34,201 nt of DNA from a virus. Shown here one piece after another: positions 20,128 to 28,966 of the stretch. A program made the translations under genes and the position numbers. The notes below the pieces were generated by a model. It was not told the origin of the DNA and made no database searches. It saw nothing but the letters and a program-made list of their open reading frames with translations. The DNA is taken from the IMG/VR virus record IMGVR_UViG_3300007344_000020, positions 1 to 34,201 of that record. The stretch is one strand, 5' to 3'. Position 1 is the stretch's first letter, and the number at the start of each line of letters is the position of its first letter.

Positions 20128-20200
20128 AACGCGCTGACCGTGCCGGGTCAGTGGGAGTTACGGCACTAACTCCTACAATCCGGTTGGTCGGCGCGTTTTT
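20128..20200 (+). terminator. Intrinsic terminator or attenuator before scaffold and coat genes
   Basis: AACGCGCTGACC (20128-20139) pairs with GGTCGGCGCGTT (20186-20197), giving 12 pairs with one G:U, followed by a run of five T. Inside, two stems compete: GTGCCG (20140-20145) with CGGCAC (20161-20166), and GGAGTTA (20154-20160) with TAACTCC (20167-20173). The structure ends 20 bases before the scaffold ATG. It may tune the level of coat message or end the upstream transcript. Confidence 0.7.
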
Positions 20201-20219
20201 ATTTGAGGAGCAGTAACGT

Positions 20220-21149
20220 ATGACCGAGATAGCACTGGACCCTGCCGTATCCGAGGGGCAGACGTCTGAGGGGCCAGAATCACGATCTGCAGCACCTATC
20301 AATGAGATGGGGCTGGGGATGCTTGATTTGGACCAACCCCGAAGCGACCTCGACGATCCAGATGCAGGGCAGACCGATGCTGACGAAGTCGAACGAGCAG
20401 CACCAAGCGCAACAAAGCGCACAAAAACCAATGACGACCTATCGCCGTTGGAGCGGGATCGCCGCGAGGCAGACCGATATTTTACCCAGCAGCGCCAAGA
20501 CTTTGAATCGTGGAAACAGCGCGAGATGGAGTCGATTGAGCAACTGAAGAAAGCAGCGCAGGCACCACAGGCGCCTACGGTGCAGGAACAGTCACGGGGT
20601 GATGCAGAGTCGTTGCGACGCGCAGCGATGCAGGCAACCGATCCAGAGCAGCAGCGACAACTTATGGAGCAAGCCGCCGGCATTGAGTATGTGCAGCAGT
20701 TGGCTATGCAGACGTTCCAGCAAGAGGCTCAAAAGTTAGGCTTAGATGGCATCGGGCAACTGCGCGAAACATTGCAGCAGTTGCAGCAAAACAGTCAGCA
20801 GCAATATGAGCAGGCTATGCAGAAACAGATTGCTGAGGCTGTTGAGGTGTTTGGGGACAGTGTGTCGTCCGATCCAGAGACGTTGGAGTTTCTACGAAAC
20901 AACAAGGGTTTCCTGAATCGCATAAACCCGGCAACGGGCGAACGATACACCCTGACCGATCTACTGAGCCGTTGGACGGGGCGCGCAGCAAACGAGGCGC
21001 GAGAGGCACGCCAGACGCAGCGCACGCAGCGGCAGCAAGCCAAAGTGGGCGCAGCGACACGCGGCCAATCAGCCGGCGTTCGCGCACCCGCTACCGGGGT
21101 AATATCGAAGGATGCAGCGTTGGCCGAGATTCGCCAGACGTTCGAGTAG
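20220..21149 (+). CDS. Scaffolding protein (predicted)
   Basis: 309 residues, placed directly before the coat gene. The first 100 residues are acidic and disordered. Then come helices with many Gln residues (RREADRYFTQQRQDFESWKQ; LMEQAAGIEYVQQLAMQTFQ; LRETLQQLQQNSQQQYEQAM). The end is basic (REARQTQRTQRQQAKVG) with a final helix (DAALAEIRQTFE) suited to docking on coat subunits. Acidic N-terminus, coiled middle and basic C-terminal coat-binding helix are the design of P22-type scaffolds. Ribosome-binding site GAGGAG lies upstream. Confidence 0.8.
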   Translation: MTEIALDPAVSEGQTSEGPESRSAAPINEMGLGMLDLDQPRSDLDDPDAGQTDADEVERAAPSATKRTKTNDDLSPLERDRREADRYFTQQRQDFESWKQREMESIEQLKKAAQAPQAPTVQEQSRGDAESLRRAAMQATDPEQQRQLMEQAAGIEYVQQLAMQTFQQEAQKLGLDGIGQLRETLQQLQQNSQQQYEQAMQKQIAEAVEVFGDSVSSDPETLEFLRNNKGFLNRINPATGERYTLTDLLSRWTGRAANEAREARQTQRTQRQQAKVGAATRGQSAGVRAPATGVISKDAALAEIRQTFE

Positions 21150-21171
21150 GCAAGAACAATAGAAGGATAGA

Positions 21172-22161
21172 ATGGCACAGACCACTTCTGAAGTTTGGGA
21201 TAGCAGATGGTCGTCCACGCGACGCACCATAGCACCGGAAACGGTGGATAACATTTTTCAGCCCTACAATGTCATCGACGCCATGCGTAAGCGTGGTGGT
21301 GGCAGCATGATGGTAGATGGCGGCGGGAAAGAAATCCAGATTTTGCTCGAGTCGAGCGCCGGCACTGCCGAGGCGTTTGATAAGTACGATCCTCTGAGCA
21401 AGTCGCCCCGCGATCCGTTTGAGTCGGCGTTTTACAAGCGGCGCTATTACGCGGTGCCGATTGTGTTGAGCGATACGGAGAACTGGGAAAACAGCGGAGC
21501 CGAGGAGATTTTTGACCTGCTCTCCGGTCTTGGCGACAACGCCATGAACTCGCTGTTGAAAACCATTAACGAAGATGCCTGCGGCGCGCAGTCGGGCAAG
21601 TCCATGCTCGGCCTGCAGGATATTATCGCCGACGCCGGCACCGGTACTGTCGGCGGTATCGACAGCAGCACCAGCACTTTCTGGCAGAACCAGAAAGACA
21701 CCACAGCAACGACGTTCCTCTCGCAGACGACCACCAACATTTTTAACGGCGTTACGCGTTTTAATGCCGTTATGGATTCGGTCCGCAAGCAGGGCGGTCG
21801 CACTGACGCCATTTTCACGACCTACTCCATCGCCGGCGCCTATCGCGTTGCGTTGACCTCGCAGGGTTATGTCGAACTGCGCGGCACGCAGCTCAATGGG
21901 CTTAACGGTCAGGAGTTCCCCGGCTACATGGGCGCCAGCGTGATTGCTGACGATGACATTGCTGCGTCGCACGCGTATTTCGTTGACAAGCGCGCGCACC
22001 AGTTGCGTGTCATGCGTCAGGCCAACTTCAAGAAAACGCCGTTTGTCTCCCTGCAGAGCAGCGGTCAGCTCGGGCAGCTTTCCTACATGGTCGCTGGTGT
22101 ACAGCAAATAACCAATAATCGCCGACGCCTCGGTGTTGCGACCGCTATCACCGGCATCTAA
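21172..22161 (+). CDS. Major capsid protein
   Basis: 329 residues. The sequence fits HK97-fold coat proteins of podoviruses and siphoviruses: WDSRWSSTRRTIAPETVDNI, then IVLSDTENWENSGAEEIFDL, LNALLKTINEDA-like helix, GLQDIIADAGTGTVGGIDSS followed by STFWQNQ, and a late domain with MDSVRKQGGRTDAIFTT and GYVELRG. The end, ITNNRRRLGVATAITGI, is a typical last strand. It builds the icosahedral shell. Strong codon bias and the position after the scaffold support the call. Confidence 0.92.
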   Translation: MAQTTSEVWDSRWSSTRRTIAPETVDNIFQPYNVIDAMRKRGGGSMMVDGGGKEIQILLESSAGTAEAFDKYDPLSKSPRDPFESAFYKRRYYAVPIVLSDTENWENSGAEEIFDLLSGLGDNAMNSLLKTINEDACGAQSGKSMLGLQDIIADAGTGTVGGIDSSTSTFWQNQKDTTATTFLSQTTTNIFNGVTRFNAVMDSVRKQGGRTDAIFTTYSIAGAYRVALTSQGYVELRGTQLNGLNGQEFPGYMGASVIADDDIAASHAYFVDKRAHQLRVMRQANFKKTPFVSLQSSGQLGQLSYMVAGVQQITNNRRRLGVATAITGI

Positions 22162-22176
22162 GAGGAGAGAAACTTA

Positions 22177-22662
22177 ATGGCGTATAAAATCGTAAACGGG
22201 CCGACGTTCAATCAGGACATTGACGAAACGTCTACCTATCAAGAGGCACCGCTCGGTACGCGCGTGCAGGCTGTTGATCTGAACAACCCCACTCGTGGTA
22301 CGGGCGAGTTCGTTTATTGTCTCGGCGCTGCCAGCACTGCTGCCGGCGACCTCGTGACCATTGACGGCGCTGGCTTTACCACGACGCGCGCCTCGGCCAA
22401 TGCCAAGGGCAAGGTTGGCGTGGCGATGTCTGCTAACGTTGCCAGCCAGTATGGTTGGTATTGCGTTGACGGCACGGTCCCGATCACCAGCGGCGACGTT
22501 GCTGACGGTGCTGTGTTGTATCTGACGGCGACGGCTGGGTCGGTTGACGACGCAGCGGTGGCCGGCGACTTGATCTACGGCGCGTTTTCTGTCGCGGCAG
22601 ATGCGGGAGGCACGACGTTGTCGAGCATCACGCATCCGTTTGTGACGGACGCGAGCAACTAA
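22177..22662 (+). CDS. Head decoration or cement-like protein
   Basis: 161 residues, starting 15 bases after the coat gene with AGGAGAG as ribosome-binding site. It is rich in Gly, Ala, Thr and Val and predicted all-beta (GTRVQAVDLNNPTRGTGEFV; AGDLVTIDGAGFTTTRASAN; GAVLYLTATAGSVDDAAVAG). Such proteins behind coat genes often stabilise the outside of the head. A strong hairpin follows its stop. I infer the role from position and composition. Confidence 0.7.
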   Translation: MAYKIVNGPTFNQDIDETSTYQEAPLGTRVQAVDLNNPTRGTGEFVYCLGAASTAAGDLVTIDGAGFTTTRASANAKGKVGVAMSANVASQYGWYCVDGTVPITSGDVADGAVLYLTATAGSVDDAAVAGDLIYGAFSVAADAGGTTLSSITHPFVTDASN

Positions 22663-22678
22663 CCGTAGCGTTTAATCG

Positions 22679-22707
22679 GGTGGGTGGGGCAAGTGACCTC
22701 ACCCACC
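22679..22707 (+). terminator. Strong hairpin after the coat/decoration genes
   Basis: GGTGGGTGGGG pairs with CCTCACCCACC (11 pairs with one G:U), loop CAAGTGA. No U-run follows, so it could be a 3' end stabiliser or processing site that keeps the coat message abundant instead of a simple terminator. Confidence 0.6.
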
Positions 22708-22727
22708 TACAAACCGCATAGGCATAT

Positions 22728-23339
22728 ATGGCAAAGCGTAGAAGTGCAGCAACCGCAGAGTTTGACGAAATGGGCCAACCTATTGGCGCGACTAAAGGCG
22801 AACCCGATCAGAGTGCGTTGGCGCTGGTTGATGAGGCCAACAGCGACCTTGAGCCGTTAGTGGACGTCGAGGAGCAGGTCGAGCCGCAAAGCAAGCCGTC
22901 AGGGTTGATTGAGCAGTTGATTGCTGAGGCCAAAGCAGACCCGTCTGTAGCTGTGGGATTGGCTGACCTGCTGGCGAGCAACGAGCAGACGCGCGACCTG
23001 TTTGGGTTAGGCCCGGGCAAGGGGCCGGCTATTGGCAACTACGAACGCGACTATACCCAAGAGCCTGCGCTGCGCGTGTATGGCGGCGTTGAAGTGGCGC
23101 ACCCTAAGGGGTTTCGTCCATTGCCGGCGTCGTGGCTGTTAATGTATAAAGGCGCCAACGGTGATACCAACAACAAGGCCGAGGCGCTGCGCGACAGTGA
23201 CGGTCGTTTATTGCTGTCCGAAAACTATAAAAAGTTTTTAGACGGTCATAAGATCGGGCAAAAGATGGACGGCAACGTCCGGTTTGACATTGCAGCCGAT
23301 CAAGTGATGCCAGAGGATGAGGGCATAGCCATAGCGTAA
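22728..23339 (+). CDS. Structural-cluster protein of unknown function
   Basis: 203 residues. The first 50 are disordered and acidic. A helical part follows (SGLIEQLIAEAKADPSVAVG, LADLLASNEQTRDLFGLG), then a more conserved-looking region (NYERDYTQEPALRVYGGVEV, RPLPASWLLMYKGANGD, FLDGHKIGQKMDGNVRFDIA). Such proteins between coat and adaptor genes are found in podoviruses without known role. It overlaps the next start by one base. Confidence 0.7.
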   Translation: MAKRRSAATAEFDEMGQPIGATKGEPDQSALALVDEANSDLEPLVDVEEQVEPQSKPSGLIEQLIAEAKADPSVAVGLADLLASNEQTRDLFGLGPGKGPAIGNYERDYTQEPALRVYGGVEVAHPKGFRPLPASWLLMYKGANGDTNNKAEALRDSDGRLLLSENYKKFLDGHKIGQKMDGNVRFDIAADQVMPEDEGIAIA

Positions 23340-23575
23340 TGCAGCAGATACGCCAATCGCCATCTATTGCCGGGCGCGTCAAACAGGTTACTACGTTTGG
23401 CACGGTAGCACAGTTCGACGTGGTGGAGATAGGGCAGGTATTGTCGGCGCCGGCCTTAACGACAGCGGCGCGCGATGCGCTGACGGCGTCTAACGGCTGG
23501 ATCATCTATAACACGACTGACGACGAGCTGCAGGTCTACAAAGCGGGTGCGTGGGTCAACATCACAACATCGTGA
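23339..23575 (+). CDS. Small virion-associated protein
   Basis: 78 residues. The C-terminal half, NGWIIYNTTDDELQVYKAGA then WVNI, is a short beta motif common in phage tail and fibre proteins. The N-terminal half is a loop plus strand (RQSPSIAGRVKQVTTFGT). It lies between a structural protein and the head-tail adaptor. Its role is unknown; a small connector or fibre-like cap is possible. Confidence 0.65.
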   Translation: MQQIRQSPSIAGRVKQVTTFGTVAQFDVVEIGQVLSAPALTTAARDALTASNGWIIYNTTDDELQVYKAGAWVNITTS

Positions 23576-23585
23576 AATATGCTGA

Positions 23586-24497
23586 ATGACATTATCGGAT
23601 GGCATCACATTAGTACTGGATCGCGTCGGGCTGGATAGTGGCAACGCCACGTTCAAAAACCGTGCGCGTCAGTATATCAACCTTACCGCCATAGAAATAG
23701 CTAATCTGCTAAAGTGGTGGTGGTTGAACCGCACGACCACGTTCAAGACGACCAAGACGTTTACTGTCACCGGCGCCAGCGGCACGTTTACCGTGGGCGA
23801 GACGATCACAGGCGGCACGAGCGGCTCTACAGCTACTGTAGACTCGCACGACACGGCCAATGGGCTGGTGTATATCTATAGCGAGAGTGGCGATTTTACC
23901 GCGTCAGAAACGATTACGGGTGGCACCAGCGGTGTCACGGCAACCTACTCCAGTTCGGTAAACACGCGCGTTTACACGCCCGTCAGTGGCTCGGTCACAA
24001 ACTGGTGGTCGTTCGTCAACGAAACAGATGAGTGGCCGTTAGAGATCGTCGGGCCAGACCAATACGACCTGCTCGACGAGGACCGGTCTTTAACGGGCAA
24101 CGTGTATAAGGTGTTTGTAGGCGGCGTTGATTCGACTACGGGTTACCCTGTAATAGAGTTGTATTATACGCCGTCAGACACCAACGTCACGATTCGCGTG
24201 CGGTATCAGATGGCCGTAAGCGAATGGACGTCCAGCAATGACAGTTCCACGTTTTTGTCGTTGGGATTCCCGCAGATTGCTGAGTCGGCGTTAGTCTACG
24301 GTGCGGCCAAACTGTATTACGAGGAGAAGGGCGACGAGGGTGGAGCGCAGCGCGAGGCGGCTGAGTTGGGTCGCGTGGTGCAGCTCATGCGTCGCCAGAA
24401 CCTCGCCCAGCAGGGCAACAGGCGTTTCCCAGCCTCGGATGAATCGTATGCGTACATGGTGCGCACGGACAACTCGTTGGTGGTCGAGGCCAGTTAA
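23586..24497 (+). CDS. Head-tail adaptor / tail tube protein A-like with inserted beta repeats
   Basis: 303 residues. The N-terminus (TLSDGITLVLDRVGLDSGNA, ARQYINLTAIEIANLLKWWW) and the C-terminal helices (GFPQIAESALVYGAAKLYYE, REAAELGRVVQLMRRQNLAQ) fit the adaptor class that docks under the portal (P22 gp4 / T7 gp11-like). Between residues about 57 and 120 lies an insert with two copies of a short strand motif, TVGETITGGTSGSTATV and TASETITGGTSGVTATY. The insert is probably surface-exposed. Confidence 0.75.
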   Translation: MTLSDGITLVLDRVGLDSGNATFKNRARQYINLTAIEIANLLKWWWLNRTTTFKTTKTFTVTGASGTFTVGETITGGTSGSTATVDSHDTANGLVYIYSESGDFTASETITGGTSGVTATYSSSVNTRVYTPVSGSVTNWWSFVNETDEWPLEIVGPDQYDLLDEDRSLTGNVYKVFVGGVDSTTGYPVIELYYTPSDTNVTIRVRYQMAVSEWTSSNDSSTFLSLGFPQIAESALVYGAAKLYYEEKGDEGGAQREAAELGRVVQLMRRQNLAQQGNRRFPASDESYAYMVRTDNSLVVEAS

Positions 24498-26065
24498 TGC
24501 CGATAGCTGCGGAGACAATTAAATACGGGCCGTGGCCGATGGGCGTGCGCTACGATCTGCCAGCAGAGGACATACCGCCGTCAGGCATACGCACGATGAC
24601 TAATGCGCGGCTAACGGCGGCAGCAGCAATCGAGAAAGTGCTTGGCACGACTTCGTATGAGTCAGAGTCGGCCATTGCCGGCACACCTACGTTGACGATG
24701 GCTGCAGAGTTTCGCGTGCCGTCTACTGGCACCGAATACGACGTGATCGTTGCCGGGTCTAAGGTTTACTATTACAACAGCGGCTGGACAGATATAACGG
24801 GCAGCGTTACGGTCACGGTAGGCGACGACAACACGTTTGAGTGGGTCAGGGCGTTTGACACGTTTATTGCGACCAATGGCGTAAACCCGCCGTGGAAATG
24901 GACGGGTGCCGGTAACGCTGCCACGCTCAATGTCAGCAGTCGGTTTACCTCGGCCAAGCACGTTGCCTTTTTTGATAACCGCGTCTTTTTTGCCAACACC
25001 AACGCAGACCTCGACCGCGTTTGGTATTCGGACGCGGGTGACGCTGAGACATACGGCGCATCGTCGTTTTATAATCTCGGGTCGCCCATTACGGGGCTGC
25101 AGCCGCTTCAGAACGCGCTGGCAATACACACAGAGGACTTCATTGCTGTATTGCTGCCAACGGGCAACGCCACGATCCCATACCAACTACAGCAGCGCAC
25201 AACGACCGACCCGCGCAACCCGCAGCAGGGCGGCACACTGTCGGGCCGTGCTATCGTAACGATACCGGGCAACGCGCAGATGTTTGTGCTGGACGACGGC
25301 ATTTATATGTGGGCCGGCGGCGACACCATCGAAAAAATCAGTTACGCGCTGGATTTGGGCTATTGGGACCAGCTTAATAAGACGCGCCTGCATAAGACGT
25401 TTGCCGTATTCTACGCAGCCGAAAACGAGGTGTGGTTTTGGTTGCCGTACGGCGACGATCAAGTCAACATGAATCACATTATGGTTGTATCGCTCAAGCA
25501 CCGGTATGTAGACCCGGCGACAAACGATCCGCGCTTTGCGTGGTATGGACCCTACGACGGCACCGGCACCACGTTTGAGCGGAACTGTGCAGCCATCATT
25601 AATAATAAGCCCCACGCCGGCAATTTTAACGGCAAGCTGTTGGATCACCAGCCCGAGAGCACGTTTGCGCACGAGGGCGCTGCATATAAAAGCAATTTTG
25701 AGACAGGTGCGCCGGCTCCGATGGGGGGCGACGTGGATCTGCGCTGGCTATACGCGCGCACATATTACGACGCGTTGGGCAACTACTCGCTAAACGTACA
25801 GCAAGAATCTCAGGGCGTAGGTGTCAACAGTGGAACGCTAACGACGACCGGCGGGGGTGGCGCGATGGATGCTTTTATCCTCGACACAGATGCCGTCGGC
25901 ACGGTTCGCATGGTAAGCAAAGATTTGGACCTAAAGGGATACGACCCGCACAGTTCACTCAAATTTACAAACAACGCTGCAGGCGAGCCGTATCGCATAC
26001 GCCGCACGCACCTACAGTTTAAGGTGATTGGTCGCCACCGCAAACAAAGAGCAGGGGTAAGTTAA
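24497..26065 (+). CDS. Tail nozzle / tail tubular protein B-like
   Basis: 522 residues, beta-rich throughout. Motifs such as MGVRYDLPAEDIPPSGIRTM, NARLTAAAAIEKVLGTTSYE, VAFFDNRVFFANTNADLDRV, YSDAGDAETYG and YMWAGGDTIEKISYALDLGY are typical of beta-propeller nozzle proteins (T7 gp12, P22 gp10 class). It should close the short tail below the adaptor. It is joined to both neighbours by one-base overlaps (TAATG). Confidence 0.82.
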   Translation: MPIAAETIKYGPWPMGVRYDLPAEDIPPSGIRTMTNARLTAAAAIEKVLGTTSYESESAIAGTPTLTMAAEFRVPSTGTEYDVIVAGSKVYYYNSGWTDITGSVTVTVGDDNTFEWVRAFDTFIATNGVNPPWKWTGAGNAATLNVSSRFTSAKHVAFFDNRVFFANTNADLDRVWYSDAGDAETYGASSFYNLGSPITGLQPLQNALAIHTEDFIAVLLPTGNATIPYQLQQRTTTDPRNPQQGGTLSGRAIVTIPGNAQMFVLDDGIYMWAGGDTIEKISYALDLGYWDQLNKTRLHKTFAVFYAAENEVWFWLPYGDDQVNMNHIMVVSLKHRYVDPATNDPRFAWYGPYDGTGTTFERNCAAIINNKPHAGNFNGKLLDHQPESTFAHEGAAYKSNFETGAPAPMGGDVDLRWLYARTYYDALGNYSLNVQQESQGVGVNSGTLTTTGGGGAMDAFILDTDAVGTVRMVSKDLDLKGYDPHSSLKFTNNAAGEPYRIRRTHLQFKVIGRHRKQRAGVS

Positions 26066-28953
26066 TGGCAGATGCGTTTACATCATTTTTTGCGGCTGCA
26101 GACGACAACGATCCAATCCGCGCCATTTTAAATTTTGGTAAGCAGGGCGGTGCGTTTAACACGTCAATGTTCCAAACGCTCGGCGAACAGGCACAAAAGG
26201 CCGGCGGCATGGATGCCTTTTTCCGCGTTGGCGACGTTGCCAGTCAGTACAGCAACAAGGGCATCGACAGTGCCGGCGCAGCGGATCAGATTGCACAAAT
26301 CCTCGGCGTGACGTTTGGCGGGGGGCAGCAGGCACCCGGATACAGCAGCGGTGCGTTAAGCGGCGATAGTAGCAGTCCCACGTCAGGCGCATCGGCCACC
26401 AGCAGCATGGGGCCAGAGGCGTCAGCGCCAGATTACGGTGCGATAGAACAAGAGGTAATGCGCGACATACGGGCCAATCCGCAGGGCTTTAACCGCGGCA
26501 CGGGTATCGCCAACTACCGCACGTCAGGCGGTCTTTCGCTGAACGATCTACCGCAGGACGTGCAGAACTCTATCAATATGTTTTTGGGTGGCGACGAGTA
26601 TCGCGGCCTGTTAAACACGGCTGTATCTAATGACCCGGTTATTCAAAACGAGCAACTGCGGCAGGAGGTGCGGAACTTAGAGGAGCAGGTCGCGCAGGCG
26701 GCGCAGCCCGCACCGCAGCCCGTGCAGTCCAGCGGCAACAACATGACCACGACGGCTCTACAGGCCGATTCTACGGCGTTGGGCGGTCAGATGCAGCGCG
26801 ATATGCAGCAGGATAGGCTAAACTTCCTGCGCGAGCTGATCGACCGCGACGCGGCGTTACAGGCCAATCAGCAGGCACAGGTGTCGGAGTACGTCAATCA
26901 AGCCAATCGCGCCGGTCAAGAAGGTTTTACCAATCTAAACTTGCCGACCACGACCACGCTGTCGCCGCTGGAGCAGGCCGTGCAGGGTCGTCTGCAGCAG
27001 CGCGTCGGCACGGACGACTTTCTTGCTGGCATAGATCAGTCGATGGGCCAGCGCGCCGAGGATTTAGCCACGCGCCGCATACAGCAGGCGATGGGCATTG
27101 GCGGCATCTTAGGGCAGGACGAGAACCTGCAAAACGCGATCGACGTCGCCAACCAGCGACTGATGCAGCAGGGCGACTATATCGACCCGTCGGGTCAGTT
27201 GACCAACGCCGCCGAGAAGGTCGTGATGGACCGATTGCTGGGCGGCGACAATCCACTGATACAGCAGCAGCGCGCTAACTATCTGGCCGAGAGCGCCGAT
27301 ACCGAAGCGCAGCTCCGCGAGAACCTAAACCGTTTGGGCGTCCTGCGGTCGGGCGACACAGCCGACGTGCTGGGCGACTTTTTGGGCCAGCGTGACCGTG
27401 GCCTAAACGACATCAATGCGCTGGCCTACAACCTACAGTCGCAGGCGCTGGCTGACGCGCTGGGTCTGCAAGGTCGCCGCGACCAGTTGGCGATGGCAAA
27501 CCAAGACCTACGGCGTGCGGCGATCTCGGACGTGGCCGGCCTATCGCAGCAGGCGCTGGGTCGCCAGCTATCGGAGCAGGATCTGCAGCGCGGTGCGTTG
27601 TCGGATGCGCTCGGCCTACAAAGCCGACGCGATACGCTTGGGTTAGCTAATCAAGACCTACAGCGCGCCGCATTGTCTGACGCGCTTGGATACCAGCAGA
27701 TGAGCGACGAGCGCGCACGGGCCGAGGCAGGGCAGCGTATGCAGGGCATGGGCTTACAGCAGGACATCGCCGACCGCACGCTCAACCGCTTGCTGACGCA
27801 GACCGCACCAACGCAACGTGAGATATTTGCCGAGCAGATGCGGCAAAATCAGATAGGCAACGTGCTGGCGCAGGGCGAGGACATACGCGCAGGGCAGGCA
27901 CTGGAGTCTGATCTTACCAGCGCCGACTTGCAGCGCCGGTTGGCCGAGGCTGGTGTGACCGGGCTGTTTGATACCGGTGCGGCCAATCAAGCGCCGATAC
28001 AGACGCTACAGGCGCAGGAGCTGGGCTTAGACCGGGCGCTACGCGAGGCTGGCTTGACCGGTCAGTATCAAGGCCAGCAGACGATGGCCGGCCAGCAGTT
28101 AGCCGACGCGCTCCAAAGCAGCGACCTACAGCGGCGCCTGTCGGAAGCGGGCATTACGGGCCTGTTCGATACCGGCGCAGCGAATCAAGCGCCCATGCAG
28201 ACGCTGCAGGGCCGTCTGGCGCAGCAGGACATCCTTAGCGCGATCTTAGGCCGGCAGGCGACCGAGGCTGGCTTGACGGGCCAGTTTCAGGGTCAGGACA
28301 CGATGGCCGGGCGCGCGCTTACGTCAGACCTATCGACCGCCGACCTGCAGCGCCGCTTGAATCAGTCGGCCAATCAGCGGTCAGAAAACCTCGCACAGCA
28401 GGACATACTTAACGCCATTTTGGGTCGCACGTTGCAGACCAGCGCAGACCAGCGCGCAGAGCAGGCACTGGAAAGCGATCTGGATACAGCCGCGTTACAG
28501 CGACGCCTATCGCGAAGTGCCGATGCACGCGCACAGCAGATGATGATGGATGCGCTGTTCGGCCGCGTCGGTGGAGAAGATACGCTGACGGGCGAAGCGG
28601 CTGCACGGGCCGAAGCGGCACAGACGCGCGATTTCCGCGACTTAGACATTGCACAGATACTGGAATTGGCAAAGAGCGGATTTATGTCTCCAGAACAGCG
28701 CAATGCACTACTCAGCAATTTATTGGGCGATTGGCTGACCGGGACTGGCGGCGGTGGCGGTGGGACTGGCGTCGGCGGTCCGGATTCGACGTATGAAAGT
28801 GTATCCACGCTTGACGGCACGCCACCTCCCTTGCCGGGTGGCGCAGTGCTTGACGTATCAGATCCATCGGGTCGCACGGCAATTGGTGCTGACGGAGTAA
28901 CGCGATATATATTGCGGCAGATGGGCAATGACATGTCTTGGGAACAGTTATAA
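26065..28953 (+). CDS. Large Gln-rich internal virion (ejection) protein with internal repeats
   Basis: 962 residues. N-terminal part up to about 130 is globular, then Ser/Gly-rich, then long Gln/Ala/Arg helices. Between about residues 470 and 850 it is built of degenerate repeats around DLQRxxLSDALGLQ, SADLQRRLAEAGVTGLFDTG and LTGQYQGQQTMAG. One 66-residue unit repeats closely at 27958 and 28156. A Gly-rich hinge (TGGGGGGTGVGG) precedes the end. Such proteins are packed in the head or tail and form the conduit for DNA. The assignment is by size, composition and gene order. Confidence 0.72.
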   Translation: MADAFTSFFAAADDNDPIRAILNFGKQGGAFNTSMFQTLGEQAQKAGGMDAFFRVGDVASQYSNKGIDSAGAADQIAQILGVTFGGGQQAPGYSSGALSGDSSSPTSGASATSSMGPEASAPDYGAIEQEVMRDIRANPQGFNRGTGIANYRTSGGLSLNDLPQDVQNSINMFLGGDEYRGLLNTAVSNDPVIQNEQLRQEVRNLEEQVAQAAQPAPQPVQSSGNNMTTTALQADSTALGGQMQRDMQQDRLNFLRELIDRDAALQANQQAQVSEYVNQANRAGQEGFTNLNLPTTTTLSPLEQAVQGRLQQRVGTDDFLAGIDQSMGQRAEDLATRRIQQAMGIGGILGQDENLQNAIDVANQRLMQQGDYIDPSGQLTNAAEKVVMDRLLGGDNPLIQQQRANYLAESADTEAQLRENLNRLGVLRSGDTADVLGDFLGQRDRGLNDINALAYNLQSQALADALGLQGRRDQLAMANQDLRRAAISDVAGLSQQALGRQLSEQDLQRGALSDALGLQSRRDTLGLANQDLQRAALSDALGYQQMSDERARAEAGQRMQGMGLQQDIADRTLNRLLTQTAPTQREIFAEQMRQNQIGNVLAQGEDIRAGQALESDLTSADLQRRLAEAGVTGLFDTGAANQAPIQTLQAQELGLDRALREAGLTGQYQGQQTMAGQQLADALQSSDLQRRLSEAGITGLFDTGAANQAPMQTLQGRLAQQDILSAILGRQATEAGLTGQFQGQDTMAGRALTSDLSTADLQRRLNQSANQRSENLAQQDILNAILGRTLQTSADQRAEQALESDLDTAALQRRLSRSADARAQQMMMDALFGRVGGEDTLTGEAAARAEAAQTRDFRDLDIAQILELAKSGFMSPEQRNALLSNLLGDWLTGTGGGGGGTGVGGPDSTYESVSTLDGTPPPLPGGAVLDVSDPSGRTAIGADGVTRYILRQMGNDMSWEQL
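27958..28209 (+). repeat. 198-base repeat inside the ejection protein gene
   Basis: The unit beginning with the motif TGLFDTGAANQAPIQTLQ at 27958 returns at 28156 with one residue changed (I to M), 66 codons later. Bases differ at many third positions, so the copies are old and kept at protein level. Confidence 0.75.
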
Positions 28954-28966
28954 AAGGAACTGAATA

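Noticed and set aside
21091-22107. 338-residue open frame on the - strand across the coat gene
   Set aside because: It covers the major capsid gene in reverse and has shadow composition. Long antisense frames are common here because of the codon bias.
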